Counted from the first letter of the stretch, positions 45,030 to 56,598 are shown. The stretch: DNA of 64,000 nucleotides from Podochytrium sp. JEL0797 (GCA_027596195.1 JADGJG010000022.1:1-64000); one strand, 5' to 3'. Made by a program: numbers and translations. Notes: a model not told the origin generated them from the sequence alone.

Positions 45030-45606
45030 TCACTCCTTCATGGCTTCCTCCTCGTCGCCATTCTCGTGCCGCCTCGTGGCAAGATTCGCTTTCCACAGCA
45101 CCCCTTTTCCGCAAAAGTCAGCCCGCTTTGAAGAATCACCGACAACAAAAAGAGGTACCTTGATGCCTTAGCGCATACACGAACGCAGACACAGAGTCCT
45201 TCTCGCTGACGGGTTGTTCGCTAAAGTGTTGCTGGATGGCTGCAATCAGGTCTTCGCGCCGTTGCAGGCTTTGGGCCGATCGCAGGCCTTCGATGCGGCT
45301 GGTTTGGGTGCGGAAGCGGGGAATCAGCATCGACGGATGGGTTCGAGGTGGTACATGTGGGCAGTTTGTTACCAGTATCGTCGCAGTGTAGCGTCGTCAA
45401 CCTGTTTTCGAATAGAATGTCAGTGAGCAGGGGGTGATTCGAAATAGGAAGCGAGAGGGAAGGAAGCCAGTCTGTCCTGGCACGCGCTGGCTGAGTTGTT
45501 CATCCATAAGCATCGAATCGTGTGTTGGGCGTGGCGCGGCCGTGGGCGGTTCCAACCTGCGAGAAGTCCATCGGAAGATTTTTTGGACTTTTGTCTTGCT
45601 CGGCAT
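45030..45606 (-). CDS. SAP30: SAP30-like Sin3-binding protein
   Basis: The conserved part is exons 45401-45373, 45298-45159 and 45103-45030. It reads VDDATLRRYC, RREDLIAAIQQHFSEQPVSEKDSVSAFVYALRH, the SAP30 Sin3-binding helix pattern (LRRY, ..L...V..HF, V.EKD....FIY). SAP30 is a subunit of the Sin3/HDAC corepressor complex in the nucleus. The second of these introns is required because a stop follows RRYW otherwise. The first exon is less sure: an ATG at 45606 with a donor at 45483 gives 41 residues and a total of 121, shorter than animal SAP30. An alternative first exon could add an N-terminal zinc finger. Confidence 0.75.
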
Positions 45607-46947
45607 GAATGGAATTCGTTCCAAATCCAAGTTAAACTAGTGAAAACCAAAGCATTATCTGCGCAGCCCAAAATGCAGTGTTCGCACTGCCTGGATTTCT
45701 CGCAAATATTCATTCTCGGCAATTGAAAACACAATTAAAATACGTGTCTATTAATTTTAATAAAGAGACCGCAACTTCAAACCCCACATCGTTGGAAATT
45801 CGAGCGGATCGAAATAATTTGACGGCTTTCCAATATCTTTGAAATCAATGAATTGGATCAGACAACTGTATCACAAGAGGAATCGGGTCATGGTCTTCTT
45901 CGATGACCTTCCTTTTCATTTCCGCGTATTCCAATCACGGAGTTCAAACTCTCTTGGCTTGAGCGCGACTCGTACTAATCTCATCAGCACCGCTAAAAAT
46001 CGATGTGTTTGATTGACCAACAGATGCGGGAGTGTTCGACTTGGGCATTCTGACAATTTTTTTACACAATTTCTGACTTTTTGCAGTCAACGGATGATCA
46101 TGGGAGCTCGGCCCGGCCAGCCGTCATTTATATTGGCACTAATCACTTCAAAACTACCCGTGGAAAAGTCCTCAGCTCCATCTCGAAGAATATTGTGAGT
46201 TTCCCATTCTACGATCAGAAAAACTGAACTTTGATCGAAATCAAGCGATCGATCAGCGACGACGTGTCCTTCGCTCCAAGTCAATGTTAATATATAATCT
46301 CTGCGACTTTTCAACCCGGCTGATTGTCGGATTTAAACTACTTCAGCTTTCACGAACGCGAACGCGAACTGATAGTATTCCTCGCGAATGTTTCCAAAAT
46401 TCCACAGCCAGCTGCGCAGTTGTTTCCTATGCACGACCCATGCTTATGGAGGATTGACGATCATTATGCTCCCACCTTCCTCCGGTTGCATACTGCGAAG
46501 TGGGCATCGGAACTTTGGATTTCATTGCACGTTGGAAAAAATTGACATTCCGTGACCCACTGCATGGTAACCCTTTGTTGATTTTTTGCGGAAAACCCTC
46601 ATATTTTGTCCTTATAGGCGCCCGACACGCCTTCTTTCTGCGAGCCACAGCCAGCCCGAGTTCTTGATTTCGACCGCCAACATAATTACTTTCCTCTGCA
46701 CAACCATATGCTGATGGAGGATAGCCGATCGTAGGAAACTCTGCTCCTCCCATACTGCAAAGTGGGCATCGAAATTTCGGACTCACGCAATAACCTCCTG
46801 TTTCTTCTCGCCAACCTTTCCAGATTGGTTCGCGAGAGCCAGCTCCTTCGGGGGGTAAGAATAAATAATTTAATATATTTTTTGAGATTTGTATTTTCTG
46901 ACCATGCATTTTTATTGACTGCCTTGGGGATCGCGTTTTTTCAAACC
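45607..46947. other. Gene-poor stretch with decayed repeats and an exon-like piece
   Basis: No complete gene was found. A segment at 46087-46194 looks like an orphan exon: a TTTTTGCAG acceptor, 36 open codons reading AVIYIGTNHFKTTRGKVLSS, then an ATT/GTGAGT donor. I do not recognise the protein. Two diverged copies of a block of about 110 bp lie at about 46415-46525 and 46690-46790 (both containing a GGAGGAT core and AAGTGGGCATCG). The region borders the duplicated NLR units and may be older debris of the same process. Confidence 0.5.
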
Positions 46948-46999
46948 CCGAGTCTGCAACGACAAAATAAAGATTGGCTTTTATTACACTTGTGAATGA

Positions 47000-49900
47000 T
47001 CATTTGACGAATGAGAATAGCTGATGTTTCTTGGAGATGGAATTGGCCGCTACTGCAGTCGAATCGCTCCTTGAACGTTTCCGTGTGCGTCTTTCGACAA
47101 TCGACGCGTTTTCTGACACAACACTTGGTGCTCTTTGTTCCTGAGATGTCTGGAAGTCAGAATCAGTTGAATTCGATGCAAAAAATTCAAAAGAGAATAC
47201 AAACCTTGAATAGCTTCAAAAGCGCTCCAAACTGTTTCCCGCATGTCAAATCCCTCAACTCATGCGACCCCAGCAGCAAACTCCTGTACAACCTCTTCGC
47301 AGCACTGGTGCTAATTTGAATGACGCGTTTCTCCACATTCCTCCCTTCCATTTTCGCCAACAACTGCTCCAAACGAACGTCAACCAGCTCAGCTAAAATC
47401 TCGTTGGCACCCGCCGCCTCCTCCTCACTGCCAACGACATCATCAAAGCAGATCTCAGCATCAACTCCATACAGCTCACGCAAAGCGGCGAAAATCCGCT
47501 TGACAGCATTCCAAGCGCCAAGCTGGTCCTGATTCAAAACGCACCCAACAACCAACAAACCCAACGCTCCAACCACTTCGATATGAGTATTCGTTCCGTG
47601 AAGATGCGCGAATGTGTTCACGGCGCATAACGCGTATACCTTGGCGAGATGCGCTTCCTCTGTCATTTCTGCTCGCTGCGTCGTCGTTGGAGAGATATCG
47701 TGGGTATATTGTTGAACCAGGTATTGCGCACGAGACGCGTGGGTACATGCAAGGAGCATGTGCTGACGCGCGAGTTCCGGGGAGCTGTAGTGCGTCTTGG
47801 TTGGGGTATGTCGGGTGGCGAAGAAGGAAAGAGATTTCTGAAGAGTTTGGATCGCAAGATCATGAGATGAGAGGGTACAAGTGTCATCGCGGCGGGTCAA
47901 TAAGAAAAGTGTTGGGAGGGGTGGGGAAGGTTCGTGAATGAGTCGCGACGCGATCAATCCGGTGAGTTCCATTACTGGGGCGATAGCGGATTCATTGGCG
48001 GGTTCGATTTCGAGGAGTGAGAGGAGGGCGGTGAATGCGTGCAAAGACTCTCGATAATGCTTCAAACGGAAGAGGGACGTGGCGAGTTGACGAAGGGAGT
48101 TGCAGAGGGGTTCCAAGTATTGAGGCGTGGCGGATGAAATACCCGTGAGGTGTTGTTGGATGTGGATACACGATTGAATGAATTGGTCCGCGGCTTCAAG
48201 GGTTTCGTGGAGTGTGGTGGCCGAATCAGACAACGATTTGAAAAGAAGGGTAACGGCGGAAACGATTTCGAAGAGGGGAGTTCTCGTCGCGAGTTTGAGA
48301 ATCGACGCGTGAAGATCTGCGTGTGAGATGACGTATGCTTGTTCGCTTCCAATAACTGCGGCGTGTTCGAGACGGAGAAACAGCTTGGAATGAAGCAAGT
48401 CAATCGCTTGTTGGACAATGCGGTTTCCAGAACTCAAGCCAAGATGCTGTCGGAGCAGAGAACTAGTGACTGGGCGGGCCGGCGACACGAAGCAAATGAA
48501 TTCCAAGACACAAACAGCAGCGCGTCCCAAAGCCCCGTGCCTCTGCAGCAAAGACTCAATCGACAGATGTGTGAGGTATAGAAGTGGGTCTTCATCCTCC
48601 GGTGAACTGCTCGCAGAACTGCTGCTCTCAGTCAAAACAGGTGTCCCACCCCGGCTGGTCCCACCAATCGCGCTTTCCCCCTCCAAATCAGACTTCACAA
48701 CCAGCATACTCTGCACAAGCTCCAAGCAGGTGCCCTTCTCCAAGTCCAAGAATGACTTCACCAATGCACTGTAAAGCGCATCACCGCCCGTTTCCTCCAC
48801 AACATGGTTCACGCTCGAAAAGTCGACATTCTTCTCCCTCTTGGATCCCTTCTTCCAAAACATAACCTCCAAATCATCCTCCAATGGTGTGAACTCCATC
48901 GGAATCAGCACAGTGTGTCCCGTCGATTTCCTCGCAAACGCTTCGAAACCAGCGTAGTCCTTCATGGTGATTACCACATGGCCACTGAGCGCAGGGACAC
49001 CCTTGAACAGAAAATCTAATACTGCCATGCTCCGAGCTCCATCCAACACCAGGAGATATCGTCCCGTCGTGTGTTGACTCAACCACAGGCAAAACTTGTC
49101 CTTCAACTCATCCTCCCCCGCTGTTACACTCACACCAATCTGGAGTTGAGTCAACACACCACGTAGACTTGAAACAATCGATTCGAGACAGAGGCACGAG
49201 ATCCAGAACACGTTGGAGCGGTACCGTTTCTGAATTGTGGTTGCGTCTTTGAGGTATTCTTCGACGACGCGCGTTTTTCCAGCTACGGGGCCATAGATGA
49301 TGGCCAGCATGGGGTGCGAGTAGGTGACAAAGTTTTTCGAGAGTGCTTTGAGTTCGCGCGAGTGGAGGAAGGTCGGGTTGGCAGGTGCAGGAGTGGATGT
49401 GGGGGTCGTGCTGTCAAAGATACTATGGAAGGACGGGGACGCGGAAGCAGCTGGAGCAGATTCAGATGCAAGGTGACCATCGTTGTCGTCGCCGTCCAAG
49501 TCCGAATCCGAATCCATTTCGGACGGAGTGAGTTGAACGGACTCCGTGTCACTGTCGTCAAGAGTGATGAAATTCGTCTTGGACACTGCACGACAAGCGG
49601 CTGGGGAACTGAATGTGGACGGCTTTTGAGGAGTGGGCATCCGAGGGTGGAAAAAGTCACGAGGCGAGTAGTGAGAATCCAACGAAGCACCTGATAAAAA
49701 TTGCGTGAGAAAACATAACACAACTGAAGAATTTCTTGATTTTACTTCTGCGGAATTCAGACTGCGAAAAATCGTCGGAAACAGACGGACAAGTTGGGCT
49801 CAAGCAAGGAGTGTCGCTTGAAGGAGAAACGCCCCGCAGTGGCTCAAATGAGCACCCCGATTCCAGCTTCAGGGAAAGAGGACTATCATCTGGCGTCAAG

Positions 49901-50733
49901 AAGTCAGCGTGGTGATCAGCTGGAGCCGGCGTGTGGAGGAAGTGCGGCTTCACTCGCGACATTGATTGGACGTTTTTGTTTGTCACTTCTAATGGAATCC
50001 AATTAAAGGCAATCACTCGATCCAATTCCAACAAATGGAATACAAATGAATCGTACCAGTGTCCGAGGCGTGGTTGTTTGTATTCTGGGTCACGTGTTGA
50101 ACCCTGGTGATCGAGGGCACACCCCAAGAAGACTTGTCACTCTCCGATCCAAGCAAACCCACTGTCTCAAAACTAATCCCATCACTTTCTGGGGTCACCC
50201 CGACCACCCTTCCGTCGTTGGAGATACCGAAAGGCTCTGGAGCCGACAGTCCAGGCACCTTGCCAACAAGAAAGGATTCCCGTGAGAGTAGAGTTTTCAC
50301 AGCAATGGTTGAACCACAAGAGACTTGTTTTTGGTCGTTAGGGGTGCAGGTCGGACGCTTTTTTGTTTGCGGGCCAGGCCTCATGTCCAAGTCGGCCGAT
50401 CTTGGTGATGCCGGGCCAGAAATCAGGAAGCTAAATGGCAGAGAGGCGGTGGCCGAGATCTTGCCCGATTCACATAGTGTGGAAACCTCGGTTGAGTAGT
50501 GGGGAGAACTGGTGGCAAGACTGGAATTTTGGAACGATGGCTGGACAGGACTGGGTCGCAGCGCGGTCTTGAATGGATAAAATCTTGAAGCTTGGACTGG
50601 TTTGGGAGTCTCCTCCGTAGAGAGTGCCCGTGGGTTCGTAGCAGAGACGTGACGTGCTGCTTGTATGAAACACTTTGTTAATAACGTAGGGAAGACGATA
50701 AGAGAGGAACCTACCAAGCTGGCTGTTAGTCAT
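47000..50733 (-). CDS. NLR-like STAND NTPase with TPR-like C-terminus, copy A
   Basis: Five exons (50733-50715, 50659-50057, 49988-49746, 49690-47205, 47140-47000) encode 1163 residues. The first 400 or so are Ser/Pro/Thr-rich and disordered. An NB-ARC-type module follows: AIIYGPVAGKT P-loop, VVEEYL, VFWISCLCLES, Walker-B RYLLVLDGA, HVVITMKD and LEVMFWKK. Then come a winged-helix-like part (RAAVCVLEFICFVSP) and helical TPR-like repeats (SLRQLATSLFRLKHYRESLHAF, LARQHMLLACTHASRAQYL). The tail is basic (RRTRKRSR), resembling a nuclear signal. The P-loop has one residue fewer than GxxxxGKT. Proteins of this layout in fungi act in non-self recognition and regulated death; that role here is inference. 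The tiny first exon is supported by phase in both copies. Confidence 0.83.
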
Positions 50734-51147
50734 TTGAGTTGTTGGAGCAGTGGTTTGTTGGTTTCTTGGTGAATCACGAGTTGCTTGGTGTTCTGAGTTT
50801 GTAAGCTTTCTCGGTCAGTATTCATTTGAAAGCGATGGGAACGCGGCAGGCGCGCCAATTCAGACAGGCAATTTCAGACCCAATACCTTGCTTTGTCTGC
50901 AACTCACTGGGGTAAGACTTGAAGCGGCTGTGCGGGGGGCTAGTTTGCGAGGTGACCACCGAGATTTTTCGGTTGATTTTTGTTGGCATTGAGGGCAAGG
51001 ACTGATTGGAAAAACGAGCGTGTGATGATAACCGAATGGAATTCTCTCTTTTCCATATTCTCAGTCAGTCTTGTGTATAACTAAACACTGTGACGGGACA
51101 CCGAGCCAACTCGCCCTTCGCTCATCCTGTGAAAATCCAAATTGCAA
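50734..51147. promoter_or_regulatory. Divergent region of unit 1
   Basis: About 410 bp, closely matching 55110-55530. In unit 2 it lies between the NLR-like gene and intact derlin; here it faces a derlin remnant. It presumably still serves copy A. No gene is seen in it. Confidence 0.5.
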
Positions 51148-51318
51148 ATGACACCGTTGGAAGAATGGTTTTATGAGCTCCCCATCATCACCAGGACATA
51201 CATCACACTGGTGTTTGCTGAAACCATTGCTAGTGTGAGTACTTGACCTGCCCCTGAGACTGGGATATTGACCAACGAGACAGCAACTTGACTTTGTCAA
51301 TCCATACCAACTGCACTT
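51148..51318 (+). pseudogene. Truncated derlin 5' fragment
   Basis: Contains derlin exon 1 (MTPLEEWFYELPIITRTYI...), its GTGAGT donor, the short intron and the first 15 or so codons of exon 2 (QLDFVNPYQLH), then breaks off. The next base begins the second duplicated unit. It still differs little from the intact gene (one Cys to Ser change at the exon-1 end), so it is young. Confidence 0.92.
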
Positions 51319-51383
51319 CCGAGTCTGCAACGATAAAATAAAAATTGGCTTTTATTACATTTGCTGAATGAGCAGTTGAGCAA

Positions 51384-54300
51384 TTAGAATAACTGTTGTT
51401 TCTTGGAGATCAAATTGGTCGATGATGCACTCGAATCGCTCCTTGAACGTTTCCGCGTGCGTTTTTCAACTATCGACGCGTTTTCTGTTGCAACACTTGG
51501 TTTCCCCAATTCTCTTTGTTCCTGAGATGTCTGGAAGTCAGAATCAGTTGACTTCAATGCAGAAAAAATATCAAACCTTGAATAGCTTCACAAGCGCACC
51601 AAACTGTTTCCCGCATGTCAAATCCCTCAACTCATGCGACCCCAGCAGTAAACTCCTGTACAACCTCTTCGCAGCACTGGCGCTAATTCGAAAGACACGT
51701 TTCTCCACATTCCTTCCTTCCAGTTTCGCCAACAACTGCTCCAAACAAACTTCAACCAGCTCAGCTAAAATCTCGTTGGCACCCGCCGCCTCCTCCTCAC
51801 CGCCAGCGAGATCATCAAAACAGTTCTCTGCATCCACCCCGAACAGCTCACGCAATGCGACGAGAATCCGCTTGACAGCGTTCCAAGCGCCAATCTGGTC
51901 CCGATTTAAAACGCACCCAACAACTAACAAACCCAACGCTCCGACCACTTCGACATGAGTACGCGTTCCGTGAAGATGCGCAAATGTGTTCACGGCGCAT
52001 AACGCGTATCCCTTGGCGAGATGCGCTTCCTCTGTCATTTCTGCTCGCTGCGTCGTCGTTGGAGAGATATCGTGGGTATATTGTTGAACCAGGTATTGCG
52101 CACGAGACGCGTGGGTACATGCAAGGAGCATGTGCTGACGCGCGAGTTCCGGGGAGCTGTAGTGCGTCTTGGTTGGGGTATGTCGGGTGGCGAAGAAGGA
52201 AAGAGATTTCTGAAGAGTTTGGATCGCAAGATCATGAGTTGAGAGGGTACAAGTGTCGTCGCGGCGGGTCAAAAAGAAAAGTGTTGGGAGGGGTAGGGAA
52301 GATTCGTGAATGAGTCGCGACACAATCAAACCCGTGAGTTCCATTACTGGGGCGATAGCGGATTCATTATTGGCGGGTTCGAGTTCGAGGAGCGAGAGGA
52401 GGGCGGTGAATGCGTGCAAAGACTCTCGATAATGCTTCGAACGGAAGAGGGACGTGGCGAGTTGACGAAGGGAGTTGCAGAGGGGTTCCAAGTATTGAGG
52501 CGTGGCGGATGAAATACCCGTGAGGTGTTGTTGGATGTGGATACACGATTGAATGAATTGGTCCGCGGCTTCAAGGGTTTCGTGGAGTGTGGTCGCCGAA
52601 TCAGACGACGATTTGAAATGAAGGGTAACGGCGGAAACGATTTCGAAGAGGGGAGTTCTCGTCGCGACTTTGAGAATCGACGCGTGAAGATCTGGGTGTG
52701 AGATGACGTATGCCCGTTCGCTTCCAATAACTGCGGCGTGTTCGAGACGGAGAAACAGCTTGGAATGAAGCAAGTCAATCGCTTGTTGAACGATTCGGTT
52801 TCCAGAACTCAAGCCAAGATGCTGTTGGAGCAGAGAGCTGGTCACTGGACGGGCCGGCGACACGAAGCAAATGAATTCCAAGACGCAAACGGCGGCGCGT
52901 CCCAAAGCCCCGTGCCTCTGCAGCAAAGACTCAATCGACAGATGTGTGAGGTACAGAAGCGGGTCTTCCTCATCAACCGAACTGCTCGCACTACTGCTGC
53001 TCTCCGTCAAAACAGGTGTTCCATCCCGGGCGGTTCCACCAATCAAACTTTCCCCCTCCAACTCACTCTTGACAGCCAACATACTCTGCACAAGTTCCAA
53101 GCAAGTGCACTTCTCCGTGTCCAAGAACGACTTCACCAACGCGCTGTAAAACGCATCTCCACCCGTTTCCTCCACAACATGGTTCACGCTCGAAAAGTCG
53201 ACATTCTTCTCCCTCTTGGATCCCTTCTTCCAAAACATAACCTCCAAATCATCCTCCAATGGGGTGAACTCCATCGGAATCAGCGCCGTGTGTCCCGCCG
53301 ATTTCCTCGCAAACGCTTCGAAACCAGTGTGGTCCTTCATGGTGATTACCACATGGCCACTGAGCGCAGGGACACCCTTAAACAGAAAATCCAATACTGC
53401 CATGCTCCGAGCTCCATCCAACACCAGGAGATACCGTCCCGCCGTGTGTTGACGCAACCACAGGGAAAACTTGTTTCTCAACTCTTCCTCCCCCGCGGCA
53501 GCACTTACACTAATCTTGAGTCCAGTCAACATACCACGTAGACTTGAAACAATCGATTCGAGACAGAGGCACGAGATCCAGAACACGTTGGAGCGGTACC
53601 GCTTCTGGATGGTGGTTGAGTCTTTGAGGTATTCCTCGACGACGCGCGTTTTTCCAGCGACGGGGCCATAGATGATGGCCAGAATGGGACGCGAGTAGGT
53701 GACAAAGTTTTTGGAGAGTGCTTTGAGTTCACGCGAGTGGAGGAAGGTCGGGTTGGGGGTTACAGGAGTGGACGTGGGGGTCGGAATTTCAAAGACGCGT
53801 TGGAAGGATGGGGTCGCGGAAGCCGCTGGAGCAGATTCAGGATCAAGGTTTCCCTTGATTTCGTCGTCGTCCGAATCCGAATCCATTTCGGACGGAGTGA
53901 GTTGAACGGACTCCGTGTCACTGTCGTCAAGAGTGATGAAATTCGTCTTGGACACTGCGCGACAAGCGGCTGGGGGGCTGAATGTGGACGGCTTTTGAGG
54001 AGTGGGCATCCGAGGGTGGAAAAAGTCACGAGGCGAGTAGTGAGAATCCAATGAAGCACCTGATTAAAATTGCGTGAGAAAACATCGCCCAAATGAAGAA
54101 GAATAACTAGATTTTACTTCTGCGGAATTCGGACTGTGAGAAATCGTCGGAAACAGACGGACAAGTTGGGCTCAAGCAAGGAGTGTCGCTTGAAGGAGAA
54201 ACGTCCCGCAGTGGCTCAAATGAGCACCCCGATTCCAGCTTCAGGGCAATTGGACTATCATCTGGCGTCAAGAAGATAGGGTGGTGGTCAGCTGGATCCG

Positions 54301-55109
54301 GCACGTGGAAGAAGTGTGGCTTCACTCGCGATGTTGATTGGACGCGGTTGTTTGTCACTTCTAATGGAATCCGAGAAAAGTTAATCACTCGATCTAATTT
54401 CAACAAAAACGAATAGAAATGAATCGTACCAGTGTCCGAGGCGTGGTTGTTTGTATTCTGGGTCACGTGTTGAACCCTGGTGATCGAGGGCGGCGCACCC
54501 CAAGAAGACTTGTCACTCTCCGATCCAAGCAAACCCACTGTCTCAAAACTAATCTCATCACTTTCTGGGGTCACCCCGACCACCCTTCCTTCGTTGGAGA
54601 TACCGAAAGGCTCTGGAGCCGACAGTCCAGACACCTTGCCAACAAGAAAGGATTCCCGTGAGGGTAGAGTTTTCACAACAGTGTTTGAACCAGAAGAGAC
54701 TTGTTTTTGGTCGTTAGGGGTGCAGGTCGGACGCTTTTTTGTTTGCGGGCCAGGCCTCATGTCCAAGTCGGCCGATCTTGGTGATGCCCGGCCAGAAATC
54801 AGGAAGCTAAATGGCAGAGAGGCGGTGGCCGAGATCTTGCCCGATTCACATAGTGTGGAAACCTCGGTTGAGTAGTGGGGAGAACTGGTGGCAAGACTGG
54901 AATTTTGGAACGATGGCTGGACAGGACTGGGTCGCAGCGCGGTCTTGAATGGATAAAATCTTGAAGCTTGGACTGGTTTGGGAGTCTCCTCAGTAGAGAG
55001 TGCCCGTGGGTTCGTAGCAGAGACGTGACGTTCTGCTTGTATGAAACACTTTGTTAATAACGTAGGGAAGATGATAAGAAAGGAATCTACCAAGCTGGCT
55101 TTGAGTCAT
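51384..55109 (-). CDS. NLR-like STAND NTPase with TPR-like C-terminus, copy B
   Basis: Five exons (55109-55091, 55035-54430, 54360-54118, 54059-51577, 51521-51384) encode 1162 residues. The plan is identical to copy A: disordered N-terminus, NB-ARC-type module with the same short P-loop GPVAGKT and Walker-B LLVLDGA, winged-helix-like part, TPR-like helices and a basic tail (KRTRKRSR). All frames, splice sites and motifs are intact in both copies. Differences cluster in an acidic patch after the TPSEMDSDSD stretch, in part of the NTPase (LTGLKISVSAAAGEEEL against LTQLQIGVSVTAGEDEL) and in the last exon. The far N-terminus and middle are nearly identical. In copy B the main intron before exon 3 can be read through, but splicing keeps agreement with copy A. 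Confidence 0.83.
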
Positions 55110-55530
55110 TTGAGTTGTTGGAGAAGTGGTTTGTTGGTTTCTTGGTGAATCACGAGTTGCTTGGTGTTCTGAGTTTGTACGCTTTCTCGGTCAGTATTCA
55201 TTTGAAAGCGATGGGAACGCGGCAGGGGCGCCAATTCAGACAGGCAATCTCAGACCCAATACCTTGCTTTCTCTGCAACTCACTGGGGTAAGACTTGAAG
55301 CGGCTGTGCGGGGGGTTATTTGGGGTTTGCGAGATGACCACCGAGATTTTTCGGATGATTTTGTTGGCATTGAGGGCAAGGACTGATTGGAAAAACGAGC
55401 GTGTGATGATAACCAAATGGAATTCTCTCTCTTCCATATTCTCTATCTGTCTTATTTATAACCAATAAACGCTCTGAACAGACACCGAGCCACTCGCCCT
55501 TCGCTCATCCTGTGAAAATCCAAATTGCAA
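55110..55530. promoter_or_regulatory. Divergent region between NLR copy B and derlin
   Basis: 421 bp separating the two start codons, duplicated in unit 1. Likely a bidirectional promoter. A TATA-like TTATTTATAA lies near 55452. No gene is seen. Confidence 0.5.
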
Positions 55531-56598
55531 ATGACACCGTTGGAAGAATGGTTTTATGAGCTCCCCATCATCACCAGGACATACATCACACTGGTGTTTG
55601 CTGAAACCATTGCTTGTGTGAGTACTTGACCTGCCCCTGAGACTGATATTGACCAACGAGACAGCAACTTGACTTTGTCAATCCATACCAACTGCACTTT
55701 TCCTATGACCTGATCTTTGTCGGGCATCAATATTGGCGGCTTCTCACGAGCTTCTTGTACTTTGGGGGACTCTCCATCGACTTCTTGTTCCACATGTTCT
55801 TCCTGTGAGTTGTTTGTTTGATTTCTTCTAGCCTGGCTACTGACCCCTCCCCCATAGCGTGCGGTATTCCCGATCTCTTGAAGACGGATACTTTAGAGGA
55901 AGAACTGTTGACTTTGCGTGGATGCTGATGCTCTCGATGGCCGCCATTGTGGTGAGTGCCCCCAAATCGCCCCCAGCCAATCACAAATCGACACCTTCAC
56001 TGATCTTCGTTGTCAGACCATCACGCCCATCTTCTCTCCGAAAGCAAATTCAATTCCCTTCTTGAGTTCCCCGCTGAATTTCGTGCTGATTTACCTTTGG
56101 TCTCGAACGAACCCGACTGTGATGATGCACTTTTTTGGCCTGTTTGTCATCTCCGCGGCTTACCTCCCGTGGGTTTTCCTGGGATTCTCTTTGATTGTGC
56201 ATGGAGTCTGGCCCACAGCAGACCTCGTTGGTCTGATGGTTGGCCACACCTATTTTTTCCTGGACGACATCTGGCCGCGGGGTGGAGGCGCGGTTGTGGC
56301 AGGAGTGCGAATGGAACGACCGCGTATTGTTCGCGCTCCTGCAATTGTGAAGCAGTTGGTTGCGGTTGATTTCGCTGGAGGCAGAGGGGCTGGTTTCGGT
56401 GGCGTCGACGCGAATTTGCCGGTTGCGGAGTTTGGCGATGAGGCGCAAGAGCCTTTTCAAGCTGTTCCGGGTGCAACGGGGGACTACGAAGTTTGGAATC
56501 CTGATGGTGGTGATCATGCTGCGAATGGGTCAGAGAGTACGAATGCGAATGAGCTCAGACGGCGCCAAACTGAGGGAAACCATGAGGAGGAAGATTGA
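55531..56598 (+). CDS. DER1: Derlin, ER-associated degradation membrane protein
   Basis: Four exons (55531-55617, 55665-55804, 55858-55951, 56017-56598) encode 300 residues. Derlin features in order: LEEWFYELPIITRTYI, PYQLHFSYDLIF, the WR motif in YWRLLTSFLYFG, RYSRSLEDGYFRGRTVDF, YLWSRTNP, FLPWVFLGFSL and a GHTYFFLDDIWP segment. There are about six membrane spans and no rhomboid Ser/His dyad, so it is a pseudo-protease. Derlins help move misfolded proteins out of the ER for Cdc48 and proteasome handling. The C-terminal tail (about 75 residues) is longer than usual and acidic; no SHP box was clearly seen. The NLR duplication breakpoint lies in its exon 2. Confidence 0.94.

Larger units (their letters stand above)
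46948..51318. repeat. Tandem segmental duplication, unit 1 (about 4.37 kb)
   Basis: Direct repeat of 51319-55699. Both units begin CCGAGTCTGCAACGA and end inside derlin at CTGCACTT. Each holds one NLR-like gene on the minus strand, its promoter and the derlin 5' end on the plus strand. No terminal inverted repeats are seen. Confidence 0.92.
51319..55699. repeat. Tandem segmental duplication, unit 2 (about 4.38 kb)
   Basis: Direct partner of 46948-51318. Its right end continues without a break into the full derlin gene, showing that this junction is ancestral and that the other (51318/51319) is the new one. Confidence 0.92.

Noticed and set aside
46427..46909. 160-codon frame on the minus strand with a CPLC pair
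   Set aside because: It spans both copies of the decayed 110-bp repeat; the Cys pair is not part of a complete zinc motif and does not recur in frame in the other copy.
46948..55699. Mobile element as the source of the 4.4-kb repeat
   Set aside because: No terminal repeats, target-site duplication, transposase or reverse transcriptase was seen, and one end lies inside a host gene.
55456..55984. Minus-strand frames opposite derlin
   Set aside because: They are antisense to derlin exons and have no motif.
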